A DNA stretch of 32,879 nucleotides, taken from the NCBI GenBank assembly GCA_937946835.1, contig CALFAV010000047.1:1-32879 (forward strand), written 5' to 3'. Each line of letters starts with the position of its first letter. The stretch's first letter is position 1. The translations under genes and the position numbers were made by a program. The notes under the pieces are model-generated. The model was not told the DNA's origin, did no database searches, and saw only the letters and a list, made by a program, of their open reading frames with translations. Positions 7,293 to 16,890 of the stretch are shown here, in pieces. The stretch comes from an uncultured Verrucomicrobiae bacterium. GTDB lineage: Bacteria; Verrucomicrobiota; Verrucomicrobiia; Limisphaerales; J093.

Positions 7293-10001
7293 ATGCCTGT
7301 TCGCATTTACGACATTGCCAAGAAACTGGGATTGCCCAGCAAAGAAGTGCTGGCCAAGGCCAAAGAGCTTGGCATTCCCGCCGCCAAGGTGGCTTCCAGC
7401 ACCCTGGACAAAATCACGGCCGAGTACCTCATGGAGCAAATGGGCTACAAGCCCATGCCGGCCGCCCCTCCCGAGCCGGCCCCGGCGGAAACCCTCGCCA
7501 CCCCGGCCGCCCCGCCTGCTCCGGCCGAGATCACCCTCACCCCCCGGCCCGAGGAAACCACGCCCGTTCCGGGGCCGTCCCCCGCCTCGGTCACGCCGCC
7601 CGACTTGGAAATCGTCTCCCCCCCGGTCGCGCGCGCGGCCGGTCCACCCCCCGGCGAACTGGTACCGCCGCCGCTTGCGGCACCTGCCCCGGGCGCGCCC
7701 GCTCCCGGTCCGTCTCTCCCCGAACCGGCCGCCGCGCCTCCGGCGTCGGCGCCGCCGGTCGCCGCACCCCAACCCGGGGCCCAACCCGGGGCCGGAGCGG
7801 TTGAGTCGCTGCCGCCCCCGCCACAGGTTACTGCCGCGCCCCCGGCTCCGGCACTCGACACTTCGGCGCCTGCCCCCACGGTCGAGGTACCGCCGCCGGC
7901 TCCCCCGGCACCTTCACCGCCGCCTCCGCCGCCCGAGCCGCCCAAACCGCGCATCGGCGAAAAGGTCGGGTTCATCAATCTGACCAACCTGGGGCCCCGC
8001 AGCCGAACCCCGGACCGCGCGGATCGCACCGGGGCCAAACCACCCGCCAAATCTCCCCCCGCCCGACCCGAGCCGGCCCGCGGACGGGAAACCCGCCCGG
8101 CCGCTCCGGCGGGCGGCCGTCCGGTCACGCCCGGGGCGAAACCGGCGGCCGGTTCGCCCGCCGCCGGTCGGGGACCGGTTCGCCCCCCGCCGCTCGAGGC
8201 CCCCACCGGGGAGGAAATCGTCCTGCGCCCGCCCATCGTGGTGCGGGAGTTGGCCGAGAAGATGCGCAAGAAACCCTTCCAGGTCATCGCCGACCTGATG
8301 GAGATGGGCATCTTTGCCACGGTCAACCAGGCCATCGAGACCGAGGTGGCCCAGCGGGTCGCGGCCAAGCACAACTTCCGCCTCCGGGCCGAGCGCCGCA
8401 AAGAGGGCGGCGGCGTGCACGCCCCGGTCCGGCGGGAGGAACCGGCCGCGCCCGAAGACCGGCCCGAGCAGCTCAAACCGCGCGCCCCGGTGGTGACCAT
8501 CATGGGGCATGTGGACCACGGCAAGACCACCCTGCTGGACGTGATTCGCAAGTCCAACGTCGCCGCCGGGGAGGCGGGCGGCATCACCCAGCACATCGGC
8601 GCCTACACCATTTCGGTGCCCCATCCCGAGCGCCCGGGGGAGTTGCAGCAGATCACCTTCCTGGACACCCCGGGCCATGCCGCCTTCAGCGCCATGCGCG
8701 CGCGCGGGGCCAACGTCACCGACATCGTGGTCCTGGTGGTGGCGGCCAACGACGGGGTCATGCCCCAGACGCTCGAGGCGCTCAACCACGCCCGGGCCGC
8801 CAGGGTGCCCATCATCGTCGCGGTCAACAAATGCGATCACCCCAACGCCAATCCCCTGCGGGTCCGCCAGCAACTCCAGGAGCGCGGCGTGGTGCCCGAT
8901 GACTGGGGCGGCGACAACATCTTCGTGGACTGCTCGGCCCTGACCGGGCAGGGGGTGGACAAACTGCTGGCGGCCATCGTCCTGCAGGCCGAACTGCTGG
9001 AGCTGAAGGCCAATCCCGACCGCCCCGCCAAGGGTAACGTCATCGAGTCCGGCCTGGACCCCGGCGGTCCCACCGCCACGGTGCTGGTGCGCGCCGGCAC
9101 GTTGCGCGTGGGCGACATGATGATTTGCGGGGAGCACTACGGCCGCGTGCGGGCGCTCATCAACGAGGAAAACAAGCGCCTCAAGGAGGCCGGCCCCTCC
9201 GTGGCGGTGAAGGTGCTGGGCCTGAACGGCGTGCCGGAGGCCGGCATCGAGTTCCAGGTCGTCGAGTCCGAGCGCGTGGCCCGGGAAATCTGCGAAGAGC
9301 GCCGGCTGGCCGCCGCCCGCGAGCGGGAGCAGGAGGCCCGCCCCGCCCGCACCCTCGAGGGCCTCTTCCAACAGTTGGCCAACGAGGAGGCCCGGGTCCT
9401 GCGCGTGGTCATCAAGGCCGACACCCAGGGCTCGGTGGAGGCCATCGTGGACGCGCTCAAAAAGATCGAAAGCGACAAGGTCAGCCTGGAAATCCTCCAC
9501 AGCGCCGTGGGCACCATTTCCGAGACCGACGTGGTGCTGGCCCACGCCTCCAAGGCGGTGATCCTGGGCTTCCACACCCGGGTGGACAGCAACGCCGCCG
9601 AACACGCCAAACGAGTGGGCGTCCAGATCAAGCTCTACGCGATCATTTACGAGCTGATTGACCAGGTCAAAGAGGCCATGGCCGGCCTGCTCGAGCCCGA
9701 AATCCGGGAGGTGGTGGTGGGCGCCGCCGAGGTCCGGCAGATTTTCCAACTGTCCAAGGGCGGCAAGGTGGCCGGCTGCGTCGTCACCTCCGGGCGCATC
9801 GCCCGCGGCAAGGCGCGCGTGGTCCGCCGCCGCCACACCATCTACGAGGGGCTTATCCAGACGCTGCGCCGCTTCCAGGACGAGGTCAACGAGGTGCGCG
9901 CCGGGCTGGAATGCGGCGTGCGCCTGGACGGGTTCGACGACTTCGAGGTGGGCGATCAAATCGAGTGCTACACCCTCGAAAAGGTGCCCCAGAAACTCTA
10001 G
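7293..10001 (+). CDS. infB: Translation initiation factor IF-2
   Basis: 902 residues. IF-2 is the GTPase that places initiator tRNA on the 30S subunit and promotes subunit joining. The N-terminal IF2_N module is visible ([20 protein letters not shown], residues 4-23). A long Pro/Ala-rich linker follows (about residues 50-305), then a second IF2_N-like segment beginning [20 protein letters not shown]. GTPase motifs are intact: G1 GHVDHGKT (405-412), G3 DTPGH (458-462), G4 NKCD (512-515). Domains II to IV follow to the terminal [13 protein letters not shown]. It starts 69 nt after nusA with only a weak ribosome site. The linker contains an exact 12-bp tandem duplication at 7770-7793. Confidence 0.98.
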   Translation: MPVRIYDIAKKLGLPSKEVLAKAKELGIPAAKVASSTLDKITAEYLMEQMGYKPMPAAPPEPAPAETLATPAAPPAPAEITLTPRPEETTPVPGPSPASVTPPDLEIVSPPVARAAGPPPGELVPPPLAAPAPGAPAPGPSLPEPAAAPPASAPPVAAPQPGAQPGAGAVESLPPPPQVTAAPPAPALDTSAPAPTVEVPPPAPPAPSPPPPPPEPPKPRIGEKVGFINLTNLGPRSRTPDRADRTGAKPPAKSPPARPEPARGRETRPAAPAGGRPVTPGAKPAAGSPAAGRGPVRPPPLEAPTGEEIVLRPPIVVRELAEKMRKKPFQVIADLMEMGIFATVNQAIETEVAQRVAAKHNFRLRAERRKEGGGVHAPVRREEPAAPEDRPEQLKPRAPVVTIMGHVDHGKTTLLDVIRKSNVAAGEAGGITQHIGAYTISVPHPERPGELQQITFLDTPGHAAFSAMRARGANVTDIVVLVVAANDGVMPQTLEALNHARAARVPIIVAVNKCDHPNANPLRVRQQLQERGVVPDDWGGDNIFVDCSALTGQGVDKLLAAIVLQAELLELKANPDRPAKGNVIESGLDPGGPTATVLVRAGTLRVGDMMICGEHYGRVRALINEENKRLKEAGPSVAVKVLGLNGVPEAGIEFQVVESERVAREICEERRLAAAREREQEARPARTLEGLFQQLANEEARVLRVVIKADTQGSVEAIVDALKKIESDKVSLEILHSAVGTISETDVVLAHASKAVILGFHTRVDSNAAEHAKRVGVQIKLYAIIYELIDQVKEAMAGLLEPEIREVVVGAAEVRQIFQLSKGGKVAGCVVTSGRIARGKARVVRRRHTIYEGLIQTLRRFQDEVNEVRAGLECGVRLDGFDDFEVGDQIECYTLEKVPQKL
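7770..7793 (+). repeat. 12-bp tandem duplication in the IF-2 linker
   Basis: CAACCCGGGGCC occurs twice head to tail (7770-7781, 7782-7793), encoding a repeated Gln-Pro-Gly-Ala. It stays in frame and lies in the disordered Pro/Ala-rich linker, where length variation is tolerated. Confidence 0.8.
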
Positions 10002-10034
10002 GGCGGCGCACCGCCCCTGGCCCGATTCGTTGCC

Positions 10035-10397
10035 ATGCAGGGTCGCCGACATGACCGGGTGCGTGAGTTGCTCAAGCGTGAGCTGAGCCGGTTGCTGCAG
10101 CGCGAATTCCTCCCCGCCCAGACCGGCCTGATCGCGGTGCACGACGTGGCCGTCTCCGGCGACCTCAAATCGGCCGTGGCCTACCTCAGCTTCGTGGGCA
10201 CCCCCGAACAGCGCCGGCGGGGCTGGGCCCTGGTGCTCGAGCACCGCGTGCGCCTCCAGGGACTGCTCGGGCACGCCGTGCGGCTCAAGTACACCCCGCG
10301 CCTGCGCTTCGTGCTGGATGATTCGGTCGAGCGCGGCGACCGCGTCCTGCGCCTGATCGAGGAGATCGAAAAAACCCTGCCGCCGGAACCCACCTGA
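10035..10397 (+). CDS. rbfA: 30S ribosome-binding factor A
   Basis: 120 residues, the usual RbfA length. RbfA is a small KH-like protein that binds the 16S rRNA helix 1 region during late 30S maturation and cold adaptation. The N-terminus RRHDRVRELLKRELSRLLQ, the central DVAVSGDLKSAVAYLSFVG strand pair and the C-terminal LKYTPRLRFVLDDSVERGDR segment match the family pattern (RYTPELRFVYDDS-like). It sits 33 nt after infB, in the classic infB-rbfA order, with no clear Shine-Dalgarno. Confidence 0.95.
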   Translation: MQGRRHDRVRELLKRELSRLLQREFLPAQTGLIAVHDVAVSGDLKSAVAYLSFVGTPEQRRRGWALVLEHRVRLQGLLGHAVRLKYTPRLRFVLDDSVERGDRVLRLIEEIEKTLPPEPT

Positions 10398-10419
10398 GCC
10401 GCCGCCCCCGCCGCCCCGC

Positions 10420-11421
10420 ATGAAACAACGCCCCCGCATCGTGGAACGCATCCTCGCCGCCCTGCGCGAAAGCCGGCGTGTCTGCGTGGTGGGCCACGTC
10501 CGGCCGGACGGGGACTGCATCGGCTCGCAACTGGCCCTGGCCCTGGCCCTGCGCGCCGCGGGCAAGGAGGTCCGGGCCTGGAACGAGGACCCCGCGCCCT
10601 CCAAGCTCCGGTTCCTCGATCCGGACGGCCTGCTCACCCCGCCCCACCCCGGCGAGGTGTTTGACAGCGTGGTGGCCACCGACGTGGCCACCCTCGAGCG
10701 GCTGGGGGCGGTGGAACCGTGCATCAGTCAACGCCGGGTGCTCATCAACATTGACCACCACGCCAGCAACACGCGCTTCGGGGACCTGAACTGGATCAAC
10801 CCCCGCGAGGCCTCCACCGGCGAGTTGATTTTCAAGCTGCTCAAGTTTGCCGGCTGGCCGATCACCCCGCCCATCGCCGACTGCCTGTTTGCCGCCGTGT
10901 CCACCGACACCGGCTCCTTCCAGTACCCCTCCACGCGCCCGGCCACCTTTGCCGTGGCGGGCGACCTGGTGCGCCGCGGGGCCAATCTGGGCCGGGTCTG
11001 CCACGAGATTTATCACTCCTACCCGCTGGCCCGGATGCGGCTGCTGCGCCGGGTGTACCTCAATTTCCGGCTCGTGGACCAGGACCGCATCGCCTACTTC
11101 TGGCTCCGCCCTGCGGACTTTGCGCGCACCGGCTCCAGTCGCGCCGACGCCGAAGGGCTGATTGACCACATCCGCGCCATCGAGCCGGTGGTGGTGGCGT
11201 GCGTGTTTGAAGAGGTCGAACCGGAACTGGTCCGCGTGAGCCTGCGCTCGAAAAGCCCGCTGGTGGATGTGAACCAGATCGCCGCCCGCTTCGGCGGGGG
11301 CGGCCACCCCGCCGCTGCCGGGGCGCGCATTGCCGGCCGCCCGCTGGGCGTGCAGCGGCGTGTGCTCCACGCCCTCAAAAAAGCCCTCCGCGCTCTGCCC
11401 CATGCCTCGCCCGCCTCCTGA
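10420..11421 (+). CDS. nrnA: DHH/DHHA1 phosphoesterase, NrnA-type
   Basis: 333 residues. NrnA-type enzymes degrade short oligoribonucleotides (nanoRNA) and in many species also dephosphorylate pAp, using Mn ions. Metal-binding motifs: GHVRPDGDCIGS (25-36), DHHASN with the namesake DHH at 112-114, and a middle STDTGSFQYPST block. The C-terminal DHHA1 domain carries the substrate loop FGGGGHPAAAG near residue 291. Its place between rbfA and truB is common in bacteria. The last 20 nt overlap truB. Nuclease versus pAp activity cannot be read from sequence. Confidence 0.94.
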   Translation: MKQRPRIVERILAALRESRRVCVVGHVRPDGDCIGSQLALALALRAAGKEVRAWNEDPAPSKLRFLDPDGLLTPPHPGEVFDSVVATDVATLERLGAVEPCISQRRVLINIDHHASNTRFGDLNWINPREASTGELIFKLLKFAGWPITPPIADCLFAAVSTDTGSFQYPSTRPATFAVAGDLVRRGANLGRVCHEIYHSYPLARMRLLRRVYLNFRLVDQDRIAYFWLRPADFARTGSSRADAEGLIDHIRAIEPVVVACVFEEVEPELVRVSLRSKSPLVDVNQIAARFGGGGHPAAAGARIAGRPLGVQRRVLHALKKALRALPHASPAS

Positions 11422-12124
11422 TCCCTTCGACGGCGCCCTGCTGGTGGACAAGCCCCGGGGCCCCACCTCCCACGACGTGGTGGACCTGGTCCGGCGCCGC
11501 TTCGGCCTCCGCAAGGTGGGCCACGCCGGCACGCTGGACCCCAACGCCACCGGCCTGCTGGTCCTGCTGCTGGGCCGCGGCACCAAGCTCTCGGAAAAAC
11601 TCATGGCCGCCGACAAGGTTTATGAGGGCACGCTCAAGCTGGGCGAGACCACCGACTCGTACGACGCCGACGGCACGGTGGTGGCCACCGCGCCGGTGCC
11701 GCCGCTCACGCTCGACGAGTTGAACGCGGCGGCCGCCACCTTCGAGGGCGACCTGATGCAGGCCCCGCCGATGGTCTCCGCCGCCAAGGTCGGCGGGGTG
11801 CCGTTGTACAAGCTGGCCCGCAAGGGCGTGGAGGTGGAACGCAAGCCGCGGCTGGTGCACGTGTACCGCTTCCGCTTCTCCGCCTACGAGCCGCCGATCG
11901 GCACCTTCCGCGTCGTCTGCACCAAGGGCACCTACGTGCGCAGCCTGGTCCATGACCTGGGCCAGAAGCTGGGCTGCGGCGCCTACCTGGCCACGCTGCG
12001 CCGGTTGGAGTCCGGTCCGCTGTCCGTCAGCCGGGCCATTCCCCTGGACGACCTGTTGCGGCTCACCTCGGCGGAATTGCAGCAGCGGGTGATCCCCTTC
12101 ATTCAACTGGTCACCACCCCATGA
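11402..12124 (+). CDS. truB: tRNA pseudouridine(55) synthase TruB
   Basis: 240 residues from the ATG at 11402, which overlaps the end of nrnA by 20 nt in another frame, so translation is probably coupled. TruB isomerises U55 in the T-loop of tRNAs. The catalytic block GHAGTLDPNATGLL contains Asp46. Other family features are LLVDKPRGPTSHDVV at the N-terminus, PPMVSAAKVGGVPLYKLARKG (about 121-141), KGTYVRSLVHDLGQKLG, and GAYLATLRRLESGP. The protein ends soon after, shorter than the roughly 300 residues of E. coli TruB, so a full C-terminal PUA-like domain is absent. A longer in-frame start at 11330 lies inside nrnA and adds only shadow-like sequence. Confidence 0.96.
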   Translation: MPRPPPDPFDGALLVDKPRGPTSHDVVDLVRRRFGLRKVGHAGTLDPNATGLLVLLLGRGTKLSEKLMAADKVYEGTLKLGETTDSYDADGTVVATAPVPPLTLDELNAAAATFEGDLMQAPPMVSAAKVGGVPLYKLARKGVEVERKPRLVHVYRFRFSAYEPPIGTFRVVCTKGTYVRSLVHDLGQKLGCGAYLATLRRLESGPLSVSRAIPLDDLLRLTSAELQQRVIPFIQLVTTP

Positions 12125-12188
12125 GCCGGTCCGCCGCCCGCCGCCCCGCCGCGTCCTTCATCCGCCCGACCCGGCGGCCGTCCCCTGC

Positions 12189-13142
12189 ATGATCCTGCTG
12201 CACGCGCCGGCCGAACTGGACCCGCGGGGACGCCCGGTGGCGCTGGCCATCGGCGTGTTTGACGGGGTGCACCTCGGCCACCAGGAGGTCATCCGCCGCA
12301 CCCGGGAAGCCGCCGGGCAGGCGGGCGGGCTGCCGGTGGTGGCCACGTTTGACCGCCACCCCAACGCGGTGGTGGCGCCGGATCGTGTCCCACCGGCCAT
12401 CGTGTCCACCGCGCTGCGGCTGCGGCTGCTGGCGGAACTGGGCGTGGCGGCCACGTGGTTGATCCGCTTCGACGAGGCCTTCAGTCGCCAGAGCGGGGAG
12501 GAGTTCGTGCGCCGGGCGGTGACCGGGTTCGGCCGGGTGACGTGCATCTGCGTGGGGCGGGATTTTCAATTCGGCTGGCGCCGGAGCGGGAACGTGGCCC
12601 TGCTCGAGCGGCTCGGCGCGGAGCTGGGGTTTGCGGTCGAAGCCGTCCCGCCCCGGAGCCTGGCGGGGCGCACGATCAGCAGCACCGGCATTCGCGAGCT
12701 GATCCGGCAGGGCGCGCTGGAGGAGGCCGCCCGCTGGCTGGGCCGGCCGTACCTGATCGCGGGTCCCGTGGTCCGGGGCGACGGCCTGGGGCGGGCGCTG
12801 GGTTTTGCCACGGCCAACCTGGAGGTCGCGGGGCTGCAGTTGCCGCCCCCGGGGGTGTATGCGGCGCGGGCCCGCGAGCCGGGCGGACCGTGGGAGCCGG
12901 CGGTGATGAACCTGGGGGTGCGGCCCACGCTCGGTCGGGCGGAAGGCGGGTTGCGGCTGGAGGTGCATTTGTTGGACCGCCGGCCCGAGCTCTACGGCCG
13001 CGAGCTGGAGGTCTGGCCGGTCCGGCGCCTGCGGGAGGAAATCCGCTTCCCCTCGCCGGCGGCCCTGCAGGCCCAGATTGCGCGGGACGTGGCCGCCGCC
13101 CGGGCGGTGTTGCAGGGCGGAGCCGGACCGCGCCCGGATTGA
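12189..13142 (+). CDS. ribF: Bifunctional riboflavin kinase/FAD synthetase
   Basis: 317 residues. It phosphorylates riboflavin to FMN and adenylates FMN to FAD. The N-terminal nucleotidyltransferase half shows GVFDGVHLGHQ (about 22-32), GRDFQFGWRRSGN and the ISSTGIRELIRQG block (about 161-173). The C-terminal riboflavin kinase half begins with VVRGDGLGRALGFATANL, where the usual PTAN motif reads ATAN, and continues with GVYAARA, VMNLGVRPT and EVHLLD. It follows truB after 64 nt without an obvious promoter, the common truB-ribF pairing. The Pro-to-Ala change sits in the kinase active-site motif and could weaken that half, though the Thr and Asn are kept. Confidence 0.96.
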   Translation: MILLHAPAELDPRGRPVALAIGVFDGVHLGHQEVIRRTREAAGQAGGLPVVATFDRHPNAVVAPDRVPPAIVSTALRLRLLAELGVAATWLIRFDEAFSRQSGEEFVRRAVTGFGRVTCICVGRDFQFGWRRSGNVALLERLGAELGFAVEAVPPRSLAGRTISSTGIRELIRQGALEEAARWLGRPYLIAGPVVRGDGLGRALGFATANLEVAGLQLPPPGVYAARAREPGGPWEPAVMNLGVRPTLGRAEGGLRLEVHLLDRRPELYGRELEVWPVRRLREEIRFPSPAALQAQIARDVAAARAVLQGGAGPRPD

Positions 13143-13152
13143 ACGCCGGGGC

Positions 13153-13181
13153 TGGAGTCGCGGTCCCTGTGCCGTTAGACT
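13153..13181 (+). promoter_or_regulatory. Candidate promoter for the Bat operon
   Basis: TGGAGT at 13153-13158, 17-nt spacer, TAGACT at 13176-13181 (TAnnnT type). Only 8 nt separate it from the moxR ATG, so the transcript would be leaderless or nearly so. Confidence 0.4.
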
Positions 13182-13189
13182 CCGCGCCC

Positions 13190-14179
<990 letters not shown>

Positions 14180-14227
14180 GTGCCGGGAGTGAGCGGCCGC
14201 CGTCCCCCCGCCGCGTTGGCCAGACCC

Positions 14228-15184
14228 ATGATCCCCCGCGAGATCCTCAAAAAAATCCGCCTCATCGAGCTGCGCACCACCCGGCTGGTGAGCGAGACCC
14301 TCGCCGGCCAGTACCACAGCGTCTTCAAGGGCCAGGGCATGAACTTCGAGGAGGTGCGCGAGTACCAGCCCGGGGACGACGTCCGCGCCATTGACTGGAA
14401 CGTCACCGCGCGGATGAACCACCCCTACATCAAAAAATTCGTCGAGGAACGCGAGTTGACCGTGATGCTGGTGGTGGACCTGAGCGGCTCCGGCCTGTTC
14501 GGCTCGGTCGAGCAGTCCAAGCGCGAACTGGCCGCCGAGATCGCCTCGGTGCTCGCCTTTTCCGCCACCCGCAACAACGACAAGGTGGGCCTGATCCTCT
14601 TCACCGACCGCGTCGAAAAGTACATCCCCCCCCGCAAGGGCCGCCGCCACGTCCTGCGGGTGATCCGGGACATCCTCTTTTACGAGCCGATCCGCGCGGG
14701 CACGGACATGAACGCGGCCCTGGATTTCCTCAGCCGCGTGGTCCCGCACCGCGCCATCGTGGTGGTCATCTCGGACTTTCTCGGCCAGAGCGCGCCCACC
14801 CGGCGCGAAATCGCCGCCCATCTCCGCCGGCAGGTCATCCTCTCGGACACCCTCAGCCAGGCCTCGCTCTCGGCCCTGCGCCGGGCCCATCGCCGCCACG
14901 ACGTCGTGGCTGTCCAGATCACCGACCGTTACGAGCTGGAACTGCCCGACCTGGGCTACCTCGTGCTCCAGGACGCCGAAACCGGCGAGATGCTCGAAAT
15001 CAACACCGGGGATGCCCGCCGCCGGCGCGTTTTTGCCGAGCGCCAGCAGGACCGCCAGGCCGACCTGCGTCAACTGTTCGCCGCCGCGGGCATTGACTCG
15101 ATCCAACTGCGCACCGACCGACCCTACCTCACCGAACTGGGCCGGTTCTTCGAAACCCGGGAGAAGCGCCGCCGCCATGGCTGA
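14228..15184 (+). CDS. DUF58 domain protein of the MoxR/Bat operon
   Basis: 318 residues from the ATG at 14228. MIPREILKKIRLIELRTTRLV is the usual N-terminus of this family, so the in-frame GTG at 14180 directly after moxR is unlikely. The DUF58 signature EYQPGDDVRAIDWNVTARM lies at about 56-74. It is followed by a von Willebrand A-like fold with MLVVDLSGSG, a degenerate MIDAS (DLSGSG resembles DxSxS), and GTDMNAALDFLS. It is soluble by sequence. DUF58 proteins are standard partners of MoxR ATPases; their molecular role is not well defined. It overlaps the next gene by 8 nt. Confidence 0.94.
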   Translation: MIPREILKKIRLIELRTTRLVSETLAGQYHSVFKGQGMNFEEVREYQPGDDVRAIDWNVTARMNHPYIKKFVEERELTVMLVVDLSGSGLFGSVEQSKRELAAEIASVLAFSATRNNDKVGLILFTDRVEKYIPPRKGRRHVLRVIRDILFYEPIRAGTDMNAALDFLSRVVPHRAIVVVISDFLGQSAPTRREIAAHLRRQVILSDTLSQASLSALRRAHRRHDVVAVQITDRYELELPDLGYLVLQDAETGEMLEINTGDARRRRVFAERQQDRQADLRQLFAAAGIDSIQLRTDRPYLTELGRFFETREKRRRHG

Positions 15185-15878
15185 ACGCCCGGTCAACCCA
15201 ACCAATCCGCCCCCCGCGCGCGGTCTGCGTAAGCGCACTGCCGAGCCGCCAGCCGGATCGTCCCCCCGCCCGCCTGCGGCCCCGGCGGCGACCGCGCCCC
15301 CGCCGTCCGCTCCGGCGACCAACGGCCCCGCCCCGGCCGCGGACATCCGTCCCCAAAAGCCGCCGGTGCGGCTGCGCCCGGGCTGGTTTCCCGGGCTGTT
15401 GGCCCTGCTGGGGGCGGTGCTGTTGCTTCTGGCCTGGCTGGTCTGGCGCCGGTATCGCCGGCAACGTCACACCCCGCCGCCGGCCGTGGTCATCCCGCCG
15501 TATCGCCGCGCCCTGGAGCGACTGCGCGCGGCCCTGGACCACCTCCACGACCCGCACCGGTTCACGGTGGAGGTCTCCGACACCCTGCGGGCGTACCTCG
15601 AAGAGCGGTTCCACCTCCACGCGCCCGAGCGGACCACCGAGGAGTTTCTGGCCGAGGTGCGCGCGGGGCAGATTCTCACCCCCCTGCAGCAGGAACTCAT
15701 GGCCGATTTCCTGACCCGCTGTGATCTGGTCAAGTTCGCCCGCTACGAACCGGGCGAACCCGAGCTGCGCGAGCTGTACGACGCCGCCGTCCGCCTGGTC
15801 GAGGAAACCGAACCCTTGTTGAATCCCGCGGCGGGCGCCGCCCCGGCCCCGGCCGGGACCGCCGCCGCCTCCGGCTGA
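15177..15878 (+). CDS. DUF4381-like single-pass membrane protein of the Bat operon
   Basis: 233 residues starting at the ATG at 15177, overlapping the DUF58 gene by 8 nt. Residues 1-65 are Pro/Ala-rich and probably disordered. One transmembrane helix follows (about 70-90, WFPGLLALLGAVLLLLAWLVW), then a basic stop-transfer RRYRRQR. A helical domain with LRAYLEERFHLHAPERTTEE and a later CDLVKFARYEPGEPE block resembles the DUF4381 family found between DUF58 and BatA genes. Function is unknown; its position suggests a membrane anchor or adaptor for the MoxR-VWA assembly. The Pro-rich N-terminus is longer than I would expect for the family. Confidence 0.8.
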   Translation: MAERPVNPTNPPPARGLRKRTAEPPAGSSPRPPAAPAATAPPPSAPATNGPAPAADIRPQKPPVRLRPGWFPGLLALLGAVLLLLAWLVWRRYRRQRHTPPPAVVIPPYRRALERLRAALDHLHDPHRFTVEVSDTLRAYLEERFHLHAPERTTEEFLAEVRAGQILTPLQQELMADFLTRCDLVKFARYEPGEPELRELYDAAVRLVEETEPLLNPAAGAAPAPAGTAAASG

Positions 15879-15894
15879 CGAGGCCCGGTCAACC

Positions 15895-16890
15895 ATGCGC
15901 TTTGAATCGCCCTGGTTTCTGTTGCTGCTGCTGGCCCTGCCCCTGCTGGCCTGGTGGCGCCGCCGCCGGGCCGGCCACGCCGCCTTCCTTTATTCCTCGG
16001 TGAGTCTGGTCAAGGGCATCACCGGGTTGACCCGCTCGCCCGCGCAAGTGGTGCTGGCCCGGCTGCGCTGGCTGTGTCTGGGGCTGCTCATCATCGGCCT
16101 GGCCCGGCCCCAGCAGGGCGGCGGGCAAACCGAGGTGCGCGCCAGCGGGGTGGACATCGTGGTGGCGCTGGACCTGTCCACCAGCATGGCCTCGGAGGAC
16201 TTCCAACTGGCCGGCGAGCGGGTCAACCGCCTGGACGTGGCCAAACAGGTCCTGCGCGAGTTCATCCTCAAGCGCATTCACGACCGCATCGGTCTGGTGG
16301 CCTTTGCCCGCAACGCCTACGTCGTGGCCCCGCCCACCCTTGACCACGATTTCCTGCTCGCCCACCTGGACCGCCTGACCCTGGGCGCCGTCGAGGACGG
16401 CACGGCCATCGGCTCCGGACTGCTGGCGGCCCTGAACCGGTTGCGGGACCTTCCCAGCAAGAGCAAAATCGTCATCCTCATGACCGACGGTCAGAACAAC
16501 GCCGGCAAGGTCCCGCCCCTGACCGCCGCCGAAACCGCCCAGGCGCTCGGGGTCAAGGTGTACACCATCGGCGTGGGCACCCGGGGCCAGGCCCCCTTCC
16601 CGGTGGTGGACGCCTTCGGCCGGCGCCGCTATCGCCTGGTGGAAGTGGACATTGACGAGGAGACCCTGCGCCAGATCGCCCAGCGCACCGGCGGGGCTTA
16701 TTTCCGCGCCGACAGCGCCACGACCCTGCGCGAGATTTACGCCCACATTGACCGGCTCGAGCGCACCGAGGCCGTGCTGAAGAAGTATCAATTCTATGCC
16801 GAGCGGTTTCCGTGGGCGGTGGGGCCGGCCTGGGTGCTCCTGGTGCTGGAAATCCTCCTCGGCAATACCGTCTGGAGGCGGCTCCCATGA
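15895..16890 (+). CDS. batA: BatA-like VWA domain membrane protein
   Basis: 331 residues. There are two N-terminal membrane helices (about 5-21 and 55-70) with the ARPQ motif (70-73). A cytoplasmic or periplasmic VWA domain follows, with a complete MIDAS: DLSTS (D93, S95, S97), the T in DGTAIGSG and the D in ILMTDGQNN. A C-terminal helix, WAVGPAWVLLVLEILLG, closes it. This is the BatA architecture of the Bacteroides aerotolerance operon, where VWA proteins are thought to assemble with BatB to BatE; the biochemical function is unresolved. The last 4 nt (ATGA) overlap the next gene. Confidence 0.92.
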   Translation: MRFESPWFLLLLLALPLLAWWRRRRAGHAAFLYSSVSLVKGITGLTRSPAQVVLARLRWLCLGLLIIGLARPQQGGGQTEVRASGVDIVVALDLSTSMASEDFQLAGERVNRLDVAKQVLREFILKRIHDRIGLVAFARNAYVVAPPTLDHDFLLAHLDRLTLGAVEDGTAIGSGLLAALNRLRDLPSKSKIVILMTDGQNNAGKVPPLTAAETAQALGVKVYTIGVGTRGQAPFPVVDAFGRRRYRLVEVDIDEETLRQIAQRTGGAYFRADSATTLREIYAHIDRLERTEAVLKKYQFYAERFPWAVGPAWVLLVLEILLGNTVWRRLP

